NCBI RefSeq assembly: GCF_943912555.1
Contig: NZ_CALTUR010000025.1
Coordinates: 1 to 17,650 of the forward strand
Direction of reading: 5' to 3'
DNA length: 17,650 nucleotides
Source of the DNA: an uncultured Streptococcus sp.
GTDB lineage: Bacteria > Bacillota > Bacilli > Lactobacillales > Streptococcaceae
This document shows positions 1-8,081 of the stretch, piece by piece. Numbering within the stretch: position 1 is the first letter of the stretch; the number at the start of each line of letters is the position of its first letter. The translations under genes and the position numbers were made by a program. The notes under the pieces are model-generated. The model made no database searches. It was not told where the DNA came from and saw nothing but the letters and a program-made list of their open reading frames with translations.

Positions 1-55
1 AAAAAGTATATCGTTACTATTTTTATAAAATCTTCTCCCTACTTTATAAGATGTT

Positions 56-84
56 AAAAAGAGTTCAATTCGAACTCTTTTTTT
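56..84 (+). terminator. Intrinsic terminator upstream of manA
   Basis: An 11-bp perfect stem (56-66 with 72-82) and a 5-nt loop run into a T-tract ending at 84. It would end transcription of a gene left of the window. The first 55 bases hold no gene that I can support. The T-tract runs directly into the manA extended -10. Confidence 0.85.
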
Positions 85-92
85 GCTATAAT
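84..92 (+). promoter_or_regulatory. Extended -10 promoter of manA
   Basis: TGCTATAAT is an exact extended -10 (TGn plus consensus TATAAT). The place where a -35 would lie (about 64-69) is inside the preceding terminator hairpin and does not resemble TTGACA, so the extended -10 probably carries the promoter. A TAGGAG ribosome binding site follows at about 111-116. Confidence 0.75.
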
Positions 93-122
93 GAAGGGAG
101 AAAAATCAGATAGGAGATCAAG

Positions 123-1067
123 ATGTCAGAACCATTATTTTTACAATCAGTTATGCAAGAAAAAATCTGGGGTGGTACCAAGCTACGTGATGAGTTTGGT
201 TATGACATTCCAAGTGAAAAAATCGGGGAATACTGGGCCATCTCAGCCCATCCAAATGGTGTCTCTAAAGTTGCCAATGGTCGCTACGAGGGAACAGACC
301 TTGCGACTTTGTATGCGGAACACCGTGAATTGTTCGGCAACCGTTCTGAGCCTGTATTTCCACTTTTGACAAAAATTCTTGATGCCAATGACTGGCTCAG
401 CGTTCAAGTTCACCCAGATGATGCTTATGGACTAGAGAACGAAGGTGAACTTGGAAAGACAGAATGCTGGTACATCATTGCAGCAGACGAAGGTTCAGAG
501 ATTATCTACGGTCACAATGCCAAGTCAAAAGAAGAACTCCGTCAGCAAATTGAGGACAAGAATTGGGATGCTTTGTTGACAAAAGTACCAGTTAAAGCTG
601 GAGATTTCTTCTATGTGCCAAGTGGCACCATGCATGCTATTGGTGCGGGCATCTTGATTCTTGAAACCCAGCAGTCTAGCGATACCACCTATCGCGTCTA
701 TGACTTTGACCGTAAGGACGACAAGGGCAACTTGCGTGAACTTCACCTTGAAAAATCCATTGATGTCTTGAACATTGGTGAGCCAGCAAATAGCCGTCCT
801 GTTACAGTTAAGGCAGATGACTTGCGTTCAACTCTTCTTGTGTCCAATAACTTCTTCGCCGTTTACAAGTGGGAAATTACTGGAAAAGTTGATTTTGAAA
901 AGACAGCTGATTATAGCTTGTTGAGTGTCTTAGCTGGCCAAGGTCAACTGACTGTTGATGGGGAAAATTATCCAATCCGAAAAGGCAACCACTTTATCCT
1001 ACCAAGTGATGTTGAAGTTTGGACCCTAGAAGGGCAAGGTCTGGAATTGATTGTTAGTCATCCATAA
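123..1067 (+). CDS. manA: Mannose-6-phosphate isomerase, class I
   Basis: Interconverts fructose-6-phosphate and mannose-6-phosphate in the cytoplasm, linking mannose uptake to glycolysis and supplying mannose-6-phosphate for sugar-nucleotide synthesis. The 314-residue product is the size of the short Firmicute type I enzymes. Zinc ligands expected for the family are visible: Q95 and H97 (in SVQVHPDD), E114 (GKTECWY) and H171 (GTMHAIGAG). R191 in TYRVYDFDR fits the conserved catalytic arginine. The ATG at 123 has TAGGAG 6 nt upstream. The gene has its own promoter and is followed by a terminator shared with the convergent transporter gene, so it appears monocistronic. Nothing is missing or truncated. 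Motifs are seen directly; function follows from the family. Confidence 0.95.
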   Translation: MSEPLFLQSVMQEKIWGGTKLRDEFGYDIPSEKIGEYWAISAHPNGVSKVANGRYEGTDLATLYAEHRELFGNRSEPVFPLLTKILDANDWLSVQVHPDDAYGLENEGELGKTECWYIIAADEGSEIIYGHNAKSKEELRQQIEDKNWDALLTKVPVKAGDFFYVPSGTMHAIGAGILILETQQSSDTTYRVYDFDRKDDKGNLRELHLEKSIDVLNIGEPANSRPVTVKADDLRSTLLVSNNFFAVYKWEITGKVDFEKTADYSLLSVLAGQGQLTVDGENYPIRKGNHFILPSDVEVWTLEGQGLELIVSHP

Positions 1068-1072
1068 AAAAG

Positions 1073-1105
1073 AAAGGGCCTGAGTTCATTACTCAAGTCC
1101 TTTTT
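1073..1105. terminator. Bidirectional terminator between manA and the NSS transporter gene
   Basis: A 13-position stem (1073-1085 with 1091-1103) with one G-T pair and one C-A mismatch, a 5-nt loop, and T-runs on both strands (TTTTT after it on plus, an A-rich flank before it). On the minus strand the C-A position becomes a G-T pair, so the hairpin works both ways for the two convergent genes. Confidence 0.85.
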
Positions 1106-1107
1106 GA

Positions 1108-2448
1108 CTACATAAATTGGGCGATAAAGACCACGATGATGATGATGGGAATGACGAAACGAAGAAGGAAGAGCCAGACTTGGAAAAGTCCCTGTTTCCA
1201 TGCTCTTTCATCAAGGTGTAGTTCCTCCATAGCAAGAGCTTTTTTGAAGATGTAGCCTGTAAAGAGTGAAAGGCAGAGAGCTCCAAATGGCATGAGGAGA
1301 TTAGAAACCAAGAAGTCCATAGCGTCAAAGAAGGTCTTCCCAAAAATGTGAACATCCGCCATAACACCGTAAGAAAGGGCTGAAGGAATGCCAAAGACAA
1401 AGGTCAAGATTCCCAAAATTACACTCCATTTGGCACGTTTGCTGTTATCCTGATTAGTGATATTGCCCACATTGATTTCCAACATAACAACTGAAGAAGT
1501 GACCGTTGCAAAGATGAACAGTAGGAGGAAGAGGATGTAGAAGATAACACCAAATGGCATCTTATCAAAAAGTTGTGGTAAAACGATGAAGAGAAGACTT
1601 GGTCCCCCTTCAGACTGGATATTGAAGGCTGACATGGCTGGGAAAATGGCGAGACCTGCCATGATGGACACCGAGATGTTCATGGCTACGATAGAAATTC
1701 CTGACTGGACTAGATTGATTTTCTTATCGAGATAAGAAGCATAGGTTAGCATGGCAGTTACTCCTAGAGAAAGGGCAAAGAAAGATTGGCCCAAAGCATA
1801 GAGGAGACCAGCGCTAGTCAATTTTGAAAAGTCAGGTTTGAGGAAGTATAGAACCCCTTCCATGGCATTTGGCAAACTGAGAGAACGTCCGATGATAATG
1901 ACAAAGATAATAAAGAGCATAGGCATCATGACCTTTGAGGCTCTTTCGATTCCTTTTTGTACTCCACGCGATACAATAAAGATATTAAGTAAGATGAAAG
2001 CTGCTTGGGCTCCTAGTGCGATTAGAGGATTTGAAATGATAGAGGTGAATAATTGAGCGTAATCACCATTTCCTCCCAACTGGAATAATCTTCCAAACTC
2101 AATGGCAAGATAAACTAAGATCCAACCACCGATGACACTGTAAAAAGATAAGAGGATAAAGAGGGCGAAGGCCCCAATCCAACCGATAAAGTTGTACTTG
2201 TTATTGTTGCCAAGCTTTCCAAAGGTTTTAATACCAGAGACGCCTGCGCTTCTTCCTAAAGCAAATTCAGCAAGGAGAAGTGGGAAACCGATCAAAATAG
2301 TGGAGATGAGAAAGACCAGTAAAAAGCCTCCTCCGCCATTAGCAGCAGTCATGTAGGGGAATTTCCAAACAGCACCAAGTCCGATGGCTGAACCAGCAGA
2401 TGCTAGGATGAAGCCCAGTTTAGAACCCCATTGCGATTTTTCAGACAT
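1108..2448 (-). CDS. Sodium-dependent transporter, neurotransmitter:sodium symporter (NSS/SNF) family
   Basis: A predicted multi-pass membrane protein that would import an amino acid or related amine with Na+. The 446-residue chain is the usual bacterial length for this LeuT-fold family, with about 11-12 hydrophobic segments. Near the N terminus lies the diagnostic TM1 signature GSAIGLGAVWKFPY (residues 19-32), the unwound helix that contributes to the sodium and substrate sites, followed by NGGGGF. I chose the ATG at 2446-2448 because AGGAG sits just upstream on the minus strand and the protein then begins MSEKSQWGSKLG, typical of the family. The frame stays open to an ATG at 2511 (21 more residues) with no Shine-Dalgarno sequence. 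The substrate cannot be read from sequence. It is divergent from the MerR gene and convergent with manA. Confidence 0.9.
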   Translation of the reverse strand: MSEKSQWGSKLGFILASAGSAIGLGAVWKFPYMTAANGGGGFLLVFLISTILIGFPLLLAEFALGRSAGVSGIKTFGKLGNNNKYNFIGWIGAFALFILLSFYSVIGGWILVYLAIEFGRLFQLGGNGDYAQLFTSIISNPLIALGAQAAFILLNIFIVSRGVQKGIERASKVMMPMLFIIFVIIIGRSLSLPNAMEGVLYFLKPDFSKLTSAGLLYALGQSFFALSLGVTAMLTYASYLDKKINLVQSGISIVAMNISVSIMAGLAIFPAMSAFNIQSEGGPSLLFIVLPQLFDKMPFGVIFYILFLLLFIFATVTSSVVMLEINVGNITNQDNSKRAKWSVILGILTFVFGIPSALSYGVMADVHIFGKTFFDAMDFLVSNLLMPFGALCLSLFTGYIFKKALAMEELHLDERAWKQGLFQVWLFLLRFVIPIIIIVVFIAQFM

Positions 2449-2554
2449 AGTTAAACTCCTAAAATTAGTGTTACAAAAGAAAAAGCCACTGCCTTTGGCA
2501 AATAGCCTCATAAGTACTCAAAGTGAGCATTTCTTTTGATTGATAGACTTGACT

Positions 2555-2583
2555 ATCCTATCATGTTTTCTAAGGTCTGTCAA
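2555..2583 (-). promoter_or_regulatory. Promoter of the NSS transporter gene
   Basis: On the minus strand, TTGACA (complement of 2578-2583), a 17-bp spacer, then TAGGAT (complement of 2555-2560) preceded by TGA as an extended -10 element. It would give a leader of about 100 nt before the ATG at 2448. A small dyad, GATAG-6 nt-CTATC, at 2542-2557 covers the -10 and start site and could be an operator. Confidence 0.65.
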
Positions 2584-2644
2584 GAAAACCATTTTCAAGC
2601 TTTCACACCTTCCTCAAAAAGTTTAAAAAATTTCACAAAAATAC

Positions 2645-2675
2645 TTGACTCTAACCTAAGGGGAAGGTTTATACT
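2645..2675 (+). promoter_or_regulatory. MerR-type promoter with 19-bp spacer and operator dyad
   Basis: TTGACT (2645-2650) and TATACT (2670-2675) are separated by 19 bp, the over-long spacing typical of MerR-activated promoters. Inside the spacer is the dyad AACCT-7 nt-AGGTT (2653-2669), centred at 2661. This is the standard geometry in which a MerR dimer untwists the spacer when its ligand binds. It lies just ahead of the MerR gene, so autoregulation is expected. Confidence 0.85.
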
Positions 2676-2695
2676 ATCTATGTAAGGAGAAAATC

Positions 2696-3436
2696 ATGTA
2701 CCATATAAAAGAAGCTGCGCAACTTTCAGGTGTCTCTGTCAAGACCCTGCACCACTACGATAAGATAGGCCTTCTGGTTCCTATAAAGTCGGAAAACGGC
2801 TATCGAACCTACAGTCAAGAGGATTTGGAACGCCTTCAGGTCATTCTTTACTATAAATATCTAGGTTTTACTTTAGAAAAAATAGCAGAGCTACTAAAGG
2901 AAGATAGATCAGATTTATTGCCTCACTTGACCAGACAGTTGGACTATTTGACTCGAGAAAGGCAACATCTGGATAGCTTGATTTTCACCTTGCAAAAAAC
3001 CATTCAAGAACAAAAAGGAGAAAGAGAAATGAGCATTCAAGAGAAATTTGCTGGATTTAACTACCAAGACCATCAAAAATACCATCAAGAGGCGGTAGAG
3101 AAATATGGACAAGAAGTCATGGACCAAGCGCTCGAGCGCCAAAAAGGTCACGAAGACGAAGCTACGGCTGCCTTCAACCAAGTTTTTCGAGCCTTGTCAC
3201 AAAATCTTCAAGCTGGTCTACCTGTAACAGCAACCGAAAATCAAGAAGAAGCAGCCAGACTCTTGCAAGCCATCCGGACTTATGGATTTGACTGCTCTAT
3301 TGAGGTATTTGGTTATATCGGTAAAGGCTACGTCTACAACCCAGAATTTAAGGAAAACATTGACAAATTTGGACCTGGAACAGCCCAGTACACATCAGAT
3401 GTCATTGCCTATTATGTCCAAACTCAGACAAAATAA
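2696..3436 (+). CDS. MerR-family regulator with TipAS antibiotic-recognition domain
   Basis: A 246-residue transcription factor. Residues 1-70 form the MerR winged helix-turn-helix (YHIKEAAQLSGVSVKTLHHYDKIGLL). Residues about 75-108 form the dimerisation coiled coil, and about 112-246 match the TipAS-like domain with its late F-G-Y-Y-V-Y-N-F-K-N-I-D pattern (C200-D223). Known relatives are TipAL of Streptomyces (binds thiopeptides) and Mta of Bacillus (drives multidrug efflux). The ATG at 2696 has AAGGAG 6 nt upstream. The domain has one cysteine, C200; whether it matches the thiostrepton-linked cysteine of TipAL needs alignment. An ATG at codon 112 has its own AAGGAG and could yield the ligand domain alone. 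No efflux gene lies next to it, so it may act on itself or at a distance. The ligand is unknown. Confidence 0.9.
   Translation: MYHIKEAAQLSGVSVKTLHHYDKIGLLVPIKSENGYRTYSQEDLERLQVILYYKYLGFTLEKIAELLKEDRSDLLPHLTRQLDYLTRERQHLDSLIFTLQKTIQEQKGEREMSIQEKFAGFNYQDHQKYHQEAVEKYGQEVMDQALERQKGHEDEATAAFNQVFRALSQNLQAGLPVTATENQEEAARLLQAIRTYGFDCSIEVFGYIGKGYVYNPEFKENIDKFGPGTAQYTSDVIAYYVQTQTK
3015..3031 (+). promoter_or_regulatory. Internal ribosome binding site and in-frame start in the MerR gene
   Basis: AAGGAG at 3015-3020 is followed after 8 nt by ATG at 3029-3031, in frame as codon 112. Initiation here would give a 135-residue protein (3029-3436) holding just the TipAS-like domain, starting at the end of the coiled coil. 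In Streptomyces lividans tipA, the ligand domain TipAS is also made from an internal in-frame start; that is established for tipA and inferred here. Confidence 0.6.
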
Positions 3437-3463
3437 AATCGGAGGAGCATTCTTCCGATTTTT
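3435..3463. terminator. Terminator between the MerR and DUF1697 genes
   Basis: A 12-bp stem (3435-3446 with 3451-3462, one G-T pair) with a 4-nt loop and a T-tract to 3463. It overlaps the MerR stop codon. The A-rich left flank gives a shorter T-run on minus, so it may also end the convergent DUF1697 transcript. Confidence 0.85.
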
Positions 3464-3477
3464 ACTAAATTCAAGCA

Positions 3478-3999
3478 CTATTTGCTTAATAATTTTTCTA
3501 CCACATTTAGTTTTCGCATGGTCAAATCTACATTAAAAAGCTTTTCAAGATAGTTGGTATGGAGTTTCTTTTGTTTAGCAGTTCTAGGGAGATAGAGGTA
3601 AAGGCAGTGGTTACCGATACAAATTTCTTCTTCACCGTAATCAATTTTCAATTTGTCTAAAGGGAGGCTTTGAATAGATTCTTGATAAAAAATCACGTGT
3701 ATACGGTCATAAAGATAGTGTTCTCCAAAAGGGTTTTCTTGGACAATGTTTTTAAAAATATCCTTATTCTTAATGATTATTTTGAGATCGGCTCCAATCT
3801 TTTTCTTTATTAGAGTATGAACCTGTTCTCGTATTTTTTCTAAGGCTAAGTTACTTTCAAGAATGATATTACCACTTTGAATATAGGTTCGAACTTGTTG
3901 AAAACCGGCTTCTGTTAAGATATCTACTAGATAAGACATTTTAGGGATAGCATTTTTTCCATTAGGAGTAACTCCCCTTAACAAGATAATATGTTCCAA
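3478..3999 (-). CDS. DUF1697 domain protein with a TTG start
   Basis: A 173-residue protein of unknown function, recognised by its N terminus, EHIILLRGVTPNGKN, then VRTYIQSGNIILES, which is the DUF1697 pattern (ALLRGINVGGKN, VRTYIQSGNVVF). No signal peptide or membrane segment is visible. The start is TTG at 3997-3999; AAGGA lies at a suitable distance upstream and the family N terminus begins exactly there. The ribosome binding site and start lie in a short palindrome (3998-4011). The gene follows the flavoprotein gene by 48 nt on the same strand without a terminator, so co-transcription is likely. Its biochemical role is unknown. Confidence 0.8.
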   Translation of the reverse strand: MEHIILLRGVTPNGKNAIPKMSYLVDILTEAGFQQVRTYIQSGNIILESNLALEKIREQVHTLIKKKIGADLKIIIKNKDIFKNIVQENPFGEHYLYDRIHVIFYQESIQSLPLDKLKIDYGEEEICIGNHCLYLYLPRTAKQKKLHTNYLEKLFNVDLTMRKLNVVEKLLSK

Positions 4000-4047
4000 A
4001 GGACTTCCTTTCTTTAGGGGCTGATGTAGCCATTAAATAATTCAGAT

Positions 4048-5266
<1,219 letters not shown>

Positions 5267-5277
5267 CAAGAATGCAA

Positions 5278-6123
5278 TTAATCAATTTCATATCCCATCA
5301 GCAAACCACCATCTTCTGCATAAAAACTGCAGAGACCAGATGTTGGGAGAATTTTAATATCCGCCTGTGGGAAGGTTTCACGTATTCGGTCTGAAAGCTG
5401 TTGGCAACATTTCTCGTTATTGCGTTGAGCCATGACAATACGACCACCAGCATAACCAGCTTTTATTAACTCCTCATAGGCTGCCTGAATCGCTTTCTTT
5501 GGTCCTCGTGCTTTTTGTAGCAATTCGAGAGTTCCAGTTTCACTAGCTTCTCCGACCATACGGATATTTAGAAGGCCAACGACCGTACCGATAAGCTTGC
5601 TCAAACGGCCGTTTTTAACCAAGTTATCGACTTTGGCTAGGACAAAGAGCAACTTGGTTTTTTCTTGATAGGCTGTAATAGCTTCAACCACTTCTTCAAA
5701 AGATAGGCCCTGGTCAATCAAGTCATTTAATTTTTCTACGAGCAAGTCAACTTCACCGCCAGCAGACAAACTATCAATCACATGAATCTTAGTATCAGGA
5801 TGGTTTTCTAGATAAATATTCTTAGCTAGTTGAGCACTATTGTGACTGCCAGAAAGAGTGCCAGTGATGGTTACTAGGAAAATGTTTTTGGCTCCTTCAA
5901 ATGCTCGCAAATAATCATCTGGGCTTGGACAAGCTGATTTTGAAGCTTCTGCTGTTACATACATAGTTTCCATCATTTGGTCAATATCAAGATTGGCATC
6001 ATCAACAAAGACCTGATCAGCTACTTGAATGGTTAAGGGGACGCTTACAAAGGTCGTGTCAATAGCTAGTTTTGCCAGTTGACGATAATCACAACCAGAA
6101 TCAGCAACAATTTTCCAAGTCAT
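5278..6123 (-). CDS. DegV-family fatty-acid-binding protein (FakB-type)
   Basis: A 281-residue DegV-fold protein. Members of this family bind a fatty acid and present it to the kinase FakA, making acyl-phosphate for phospholipid synthesis from exogenous fatty acids. Features seen: MTWKIVADSGCDY at the N terminus (D8-S9), SKSACPSPDDY (61-71), and TITGTLSGSHNSA (85-97) with the serines expected to hold the fatty-acid carboxylate; VIDSLSAGGE is also typical. The start at 6121-6123 has GGAG about 7 nt upstream; the open frame reaches 6159 but upstream ATGs lack a ribosome binding site. It diverges from a TetR gene with overlapping promoters. Pneumococci encode several FakB proteins; my recollection is that this locus is FakB1, which I cannot confirm here. 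Confidence 0.85.
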   Translation of the reverse strand: MTWKIVADSGCDYRQLAKLAIDTTFVSVPLTIQVADQVFVDDANLDIDQMMETMYVTAEASKSACPSPDDYLRAFEGAKNIFLVTITGTLSGSHNSAQLAKNIYLENHPDTKIHVIDSLSAGGEVDLLVEKLNDLIDQGLSFEEVVEAITAYQEKTKLLFVLAKVDNLVKNGRLSKLIGTVVGLLNIRMVGEASETGTLELLQKARGPKKAIQAAYEELIKAGYAGGRIVMAQRNNEKCCQQLSDRIRETFPQADIKILPTSGLCSFYAEDGGLLMGYEID

Positions 6124-6152
6124 AGAAATTCTCCATCTTTGCCACTTATACA

Positions 6153-6188
6153 TTGACAAAGGTTCTGTCTTTTTTTACAATTATATCA
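6153..6188. promoter_or_regulatory. Overlapping divergent promoters of degV and the TetR gene
   Basis: On plus, TTGACA (6153-6158), a 17-bp spacer and TACAAT (6176-6181) drive the TetR gene. On minus, TGATATAAT (complement of 6180-6188) is an exact extended -10 for degV. The two -10 hexamers share 2 bp, so polymerase should not occupy both at once. A weak dyad GACA-7 nt-TGTC (6155-6169) lies in the plus spacer, and TTGT-G-ACAA occurs near 6220-6230; either could be a TetR operator. Confidence 0.65.
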
Positions 6189-6247
6189 TGAAATTCCTTG
6201 AAACAAAAGCCTCATCCGTCTGTTGTGACAAGTAGAAAGAAAATGTT

Positions 6248-6805
6248 ATGTCTGAACGTAGAATCTCTGAAAAATCTCTTGAAAATCTCAGAAAATCAAA
6301 CCAAGAATCCAATTTATTAACTAGAGAAGCTATTGAAACAGCCCTCTTGCAGCTCTTGGAAAAAAAGGACTTGACCAAGATTAGCATTTCTGAATTGGTC
6401 AAACGTGCAGGCGTTTCGCGTGCGGCCTTTTACCGAAATTATGATTCCAAAGAGGAAATTTTAGAGAGCGTCTTTAAACGGAGTGTCCACAACATCATGG
6501 AACAGCTGCATCATTATGATTTAAAGACAGACCTTTACCTGATATGGGTTCACCTTTTCCGTGAGGCCAGAAAAGAAGCTAGAGTGATTCAATTGGCCTT
6601 AGATTACCATCTGGAAAAAATCTTTGTCCAAGCTATGCAGGAATTTCTAGAAAAATACCATGGAAAATCAAAAGGTGTCAGCTCTTATCTTCATTCCTTT
6701 TGGAGTTCAGCCATCGTCTCTGTCCTTCTAAAATGGATTAAGGATGGCATGAAGGTACCTGCTGAAAAGATTGCTGATTTACGGTTACCATTTTTTAAAA
6801 AATAG
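6248..6805 (+). CDS. TetR/AcrR-family transcriptional regulator
   Basis: A 185-residue regulator. The N-terminal DNA-binding domain spans about residues 22-70, with the helix-turn-helix ISISELVKRAGVSRAAFYRNY (46-66), a clear TetR signature. The rest is the helical ligand-binding and dimerisation domain, of the short type seen in DhaS-like regulators. The ATG at 6248 has only a weak purine-rich stretch (AGAAAGAA) upstream and no good Shine-Dalgarno sequence, which suggests low translation. The promoter overlaps that of degV on the other strand, so control of degV, of itself, or both is the natural inference. The deaminase gene follows after 18 nt and is probably co-transcribed. The ligand is unknown. 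Confidence 0.85.
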   Translation: MSERRISEKSLENLRKSNQESNLLTREAIETALLQLLEKKDLTKISISELVKRAGVSRAAFYRNYDSKEEILESVFKRSVHNIMEQLHHYDLKTDLYLIWVHLFREARKEARVIQLALDYHLEKIFVQAMQEFLEKYHGKSKGVSSYLHSFWSSAIVSVLLKWIKDGMKVPAEKIADLRLPFFKK

Positions 6806-6823
6806 AGAAAAAGGAGAAAAGAG

Positions 6824-7291
6824 ATGACTGAAAAAAGACTAGCCTGGGATGAGTATTTTGCAGCCCAAGCCTTACTAATTGCCAATCGTTCCACTTGTAA
6901 ACGTGCCAAAGTGGGCGCGATTCTGGTAAAGGATAATAAGGTGATTTCTACTGGTTACAATGGTTCGGTGTCAGGAACCGAGCATTGCATTGACCACGAA
7001 TGTCTGGTCATTGAAGGACACTGTGTTCGCACCCTTCACGCTGAGGTCAATGCTATCCTTCAAGGTGCAGAACGTGGTGTTCCCAAAGGCTTTACAGCCT
7101 ATGTGACCCACTTTCCTTGTCTAAACTGTACAAAACAATTGCTGCAGGTCGGCTGCAATCGCGTGGTTTATATCAACCAGTATAGAATGGACGACTATGC
7201 CCAATACCTTTATCAAGAAAAGGGAACAGAATTGACTCATTTACCACTTGAGACAGTACAGGCTGCTCTTAAAGAGGCAGATTTAATGTAA
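6824..7291 (+). CDS. comEB: Deoxycytidylate (dCMP) deaminase family protein, ComEB-like
   Basis: A zinc-dependent deaminase expected to convert dCMP to dUMP, feeding thymidylate synthesis. The 155-residue protein has the catalytic HAE motif (H72-E74, in LHAEVNAIL) and PCLNC (98-102), giving zinc ligands H72, C99 and C102 and the proton-shuttling E74. Further cysteines (C25, C55, C60, C67) fit the second metal site known in dCMP deaminases. The ATG at 6824 has AAGGAG at good spacing. It sits 18 nt after the TetR gene, probably in one transcript, and ends at the terminator before upp. In Bacillus the homologue lies in the comE operon, hence the name; no competence genes lie nearby here. Confidence 0.88.
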   Translation: MTEKRLAWDEYFAAQALLIANRSTCKRAKVGAILVKDNKVISTGYNGSVSGTEHCIDHECLVIEGHCVRTLHAEVNAILQGAERGVPKGFTAYVTHFPCLNCTKQLLQVGCNRVVYINQYRMDDYAQYLYQEKGTELTHLPLETVQAALKEADLM

Positions 7292-7319
7292 AAATGCTAA
7301 TGTAAAAATTATCAAAAAT

Positions 7320-7352
7320 AAATGGTTTAGAAAGATTTTTAAACCGTTTTTT
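7320..7352 (+). terminator. Terminator after the dCMP deaminase gene
   Basis: Stem 7320-7329 with 7340-7349 (one G-T pair; further A-T pairing is possible inside the loop), followed by Ts to 7352. The last T is also the T of the upp extended -10. Confidence 0.75.
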
Positions 7353-7360
7353 GGTATAAT
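7352..7360 (+). promoter_or_regulatory. Extended -10 promoter of upp
   Basis: TGGTATAAT is an exact extended -10. The -35 position (about 7332-7337) lies within the terminator hairpin loop and is not a match. The start site would be near 7367, about 27 nt before the ATG. Confidence 0.75.
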
Positions 7361-7393
7361 AAGAAGAATAAATTGAAAGAAGGAACTCCAAAA

Positions 7394-8023
7394 ATGGGAA
7401 AAATTGAAGTTATTAATCACCCGCTGATTCAACACAAATTGTCCATCTTGCGTCGTACAGATACTTCTACAAAAGCTTTTCGTGAGCTAGTAGATGAGAT
7501 TGCAATGTTGATGGGGTATGAAGTACTTCGTGATCTTCCACTAGAAGATGTGGAAATCGAAACACCAATTACAAAAACAGTTCAAAAACAATTGGCAGGT
7601 AAGAAATTGGCCATCGTTCCAATCTTACGCGCAGGTATTGGGATGGTTGATGGGCTCTTGAGCTTGGTTCCAGCAGCCAAAGTTGGCCATATCGGTATGT
7701 ACCGTGATGAAGAAACGCTTCAACCAGTTGAGTACTTGGTGAAATTGCCTGAGGACATTGACCAACGTCAAATTTTTGTAGTAGACCCGATGTTGGCAAC
7801 AGGTGGATCAGCAATCTTAGCTGTTGACTCACTTAAAAAACGTGGGGCATCAAATATCAAATTTGTCTGCCTTGTATCTGCTCCAGAAGGTGTAAAAGCC
7901 CTTCAAGAAGCTCATCCAGATGTAGAAATCTTTACAGCAGCCTTAGATGAACGCTTGAACGAACACGGTTATATCGTTCCAGGTCTTGGAGATGCTGGAG
8001 ACCGCTTGTTCGGTACGAAATAA
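7394..8023 (+). CDS. upp: Uracil phosphoribosyltransferase
   Basis: Makes UMP from uracil and PRPP, the salvage route for pyrimidines. The 209-residue product is the normal family length. The PRPP-binding loop [12 protein letters not shown] (129-140) and the uracil-binding C-terminal segment [17 protein letters not shown] are intact. I place the start at the ATG at 7394 ([10 protein letters not shown]), with AAGGA 9 nt upstream; the frame extends to a TTG at 7373 but that adds seven residues foreign to the family. It has its own promoter, and the next gene, clpP, has a separate heat-shock promoter. I see no clear terminator after it, so some read-through into clpP is possible. Confidence 0.97.
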   Translation: MGKIEVINHPLIQHKLSILRRTDTSTKAFRELVDEIAMLMGYEVLRDLPLEDVEIETPITKTVQKQLAGKKLAIVPILRAGIGMVDGLLSLVPAAKVGHIGMYRDEETLQPVEYLVKLPEDIDQRQIFVVDPMLATGGSAILAVDSLKKRGASNIKFVCLVSAPEGVKALQEAHPDVEIFTAALDERLNEHGYIVPGLGDAGDRLFGTK

Positions 8024-8081
8024 AATCGAAAAGAAGATTGACTTGGAAAAGAAGTTCCAGTCACGAAAGGAGGTTGAATTT

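Noticed and set aside
525..746. Minus-strand ORF inside manA, and similar short ORFs opposite upp, livJ, livG, prfB and ftsX
   Set aside because: They lie fully inside strongly supported genes, have no ribosome binding sites and resemble no family.
1089..1400. A 103-residue minus-strand ORF overlapping the end of the transporter gene
   Set aside because: It is an alternate frame of the transporter gene with no ribosome binding site or recognisable family.
2449..2511. An N-terminal 21-residue extension of the NSS transporter starting at the ATG at 2511
   Set aside because: No Shine-Dalgarno sequence precedes it, while the ATG at 2448 has AGGAG and gives the family-typical N terminus.
3282..3536. 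84-residue plus-strand ORF spanning the end of the MerR gene
   Set aside because: It is out of frame with the MerR gene, crosses its terminator and has no start signals.
6824..7291. A competence-operon context for the ComEB-like deaminase
   Set aside because: No comEA or comEC genes and no competence promoter box are visible nearby; its neighbours suggest only nucleotide metabolism.
7373..7393. A TTG start for upp adding seven residues
   Set aside because: The ATG at 7394 has a well-placed AAGGA and starts where the family starts; the TTG lies in the leader just after the promoter.
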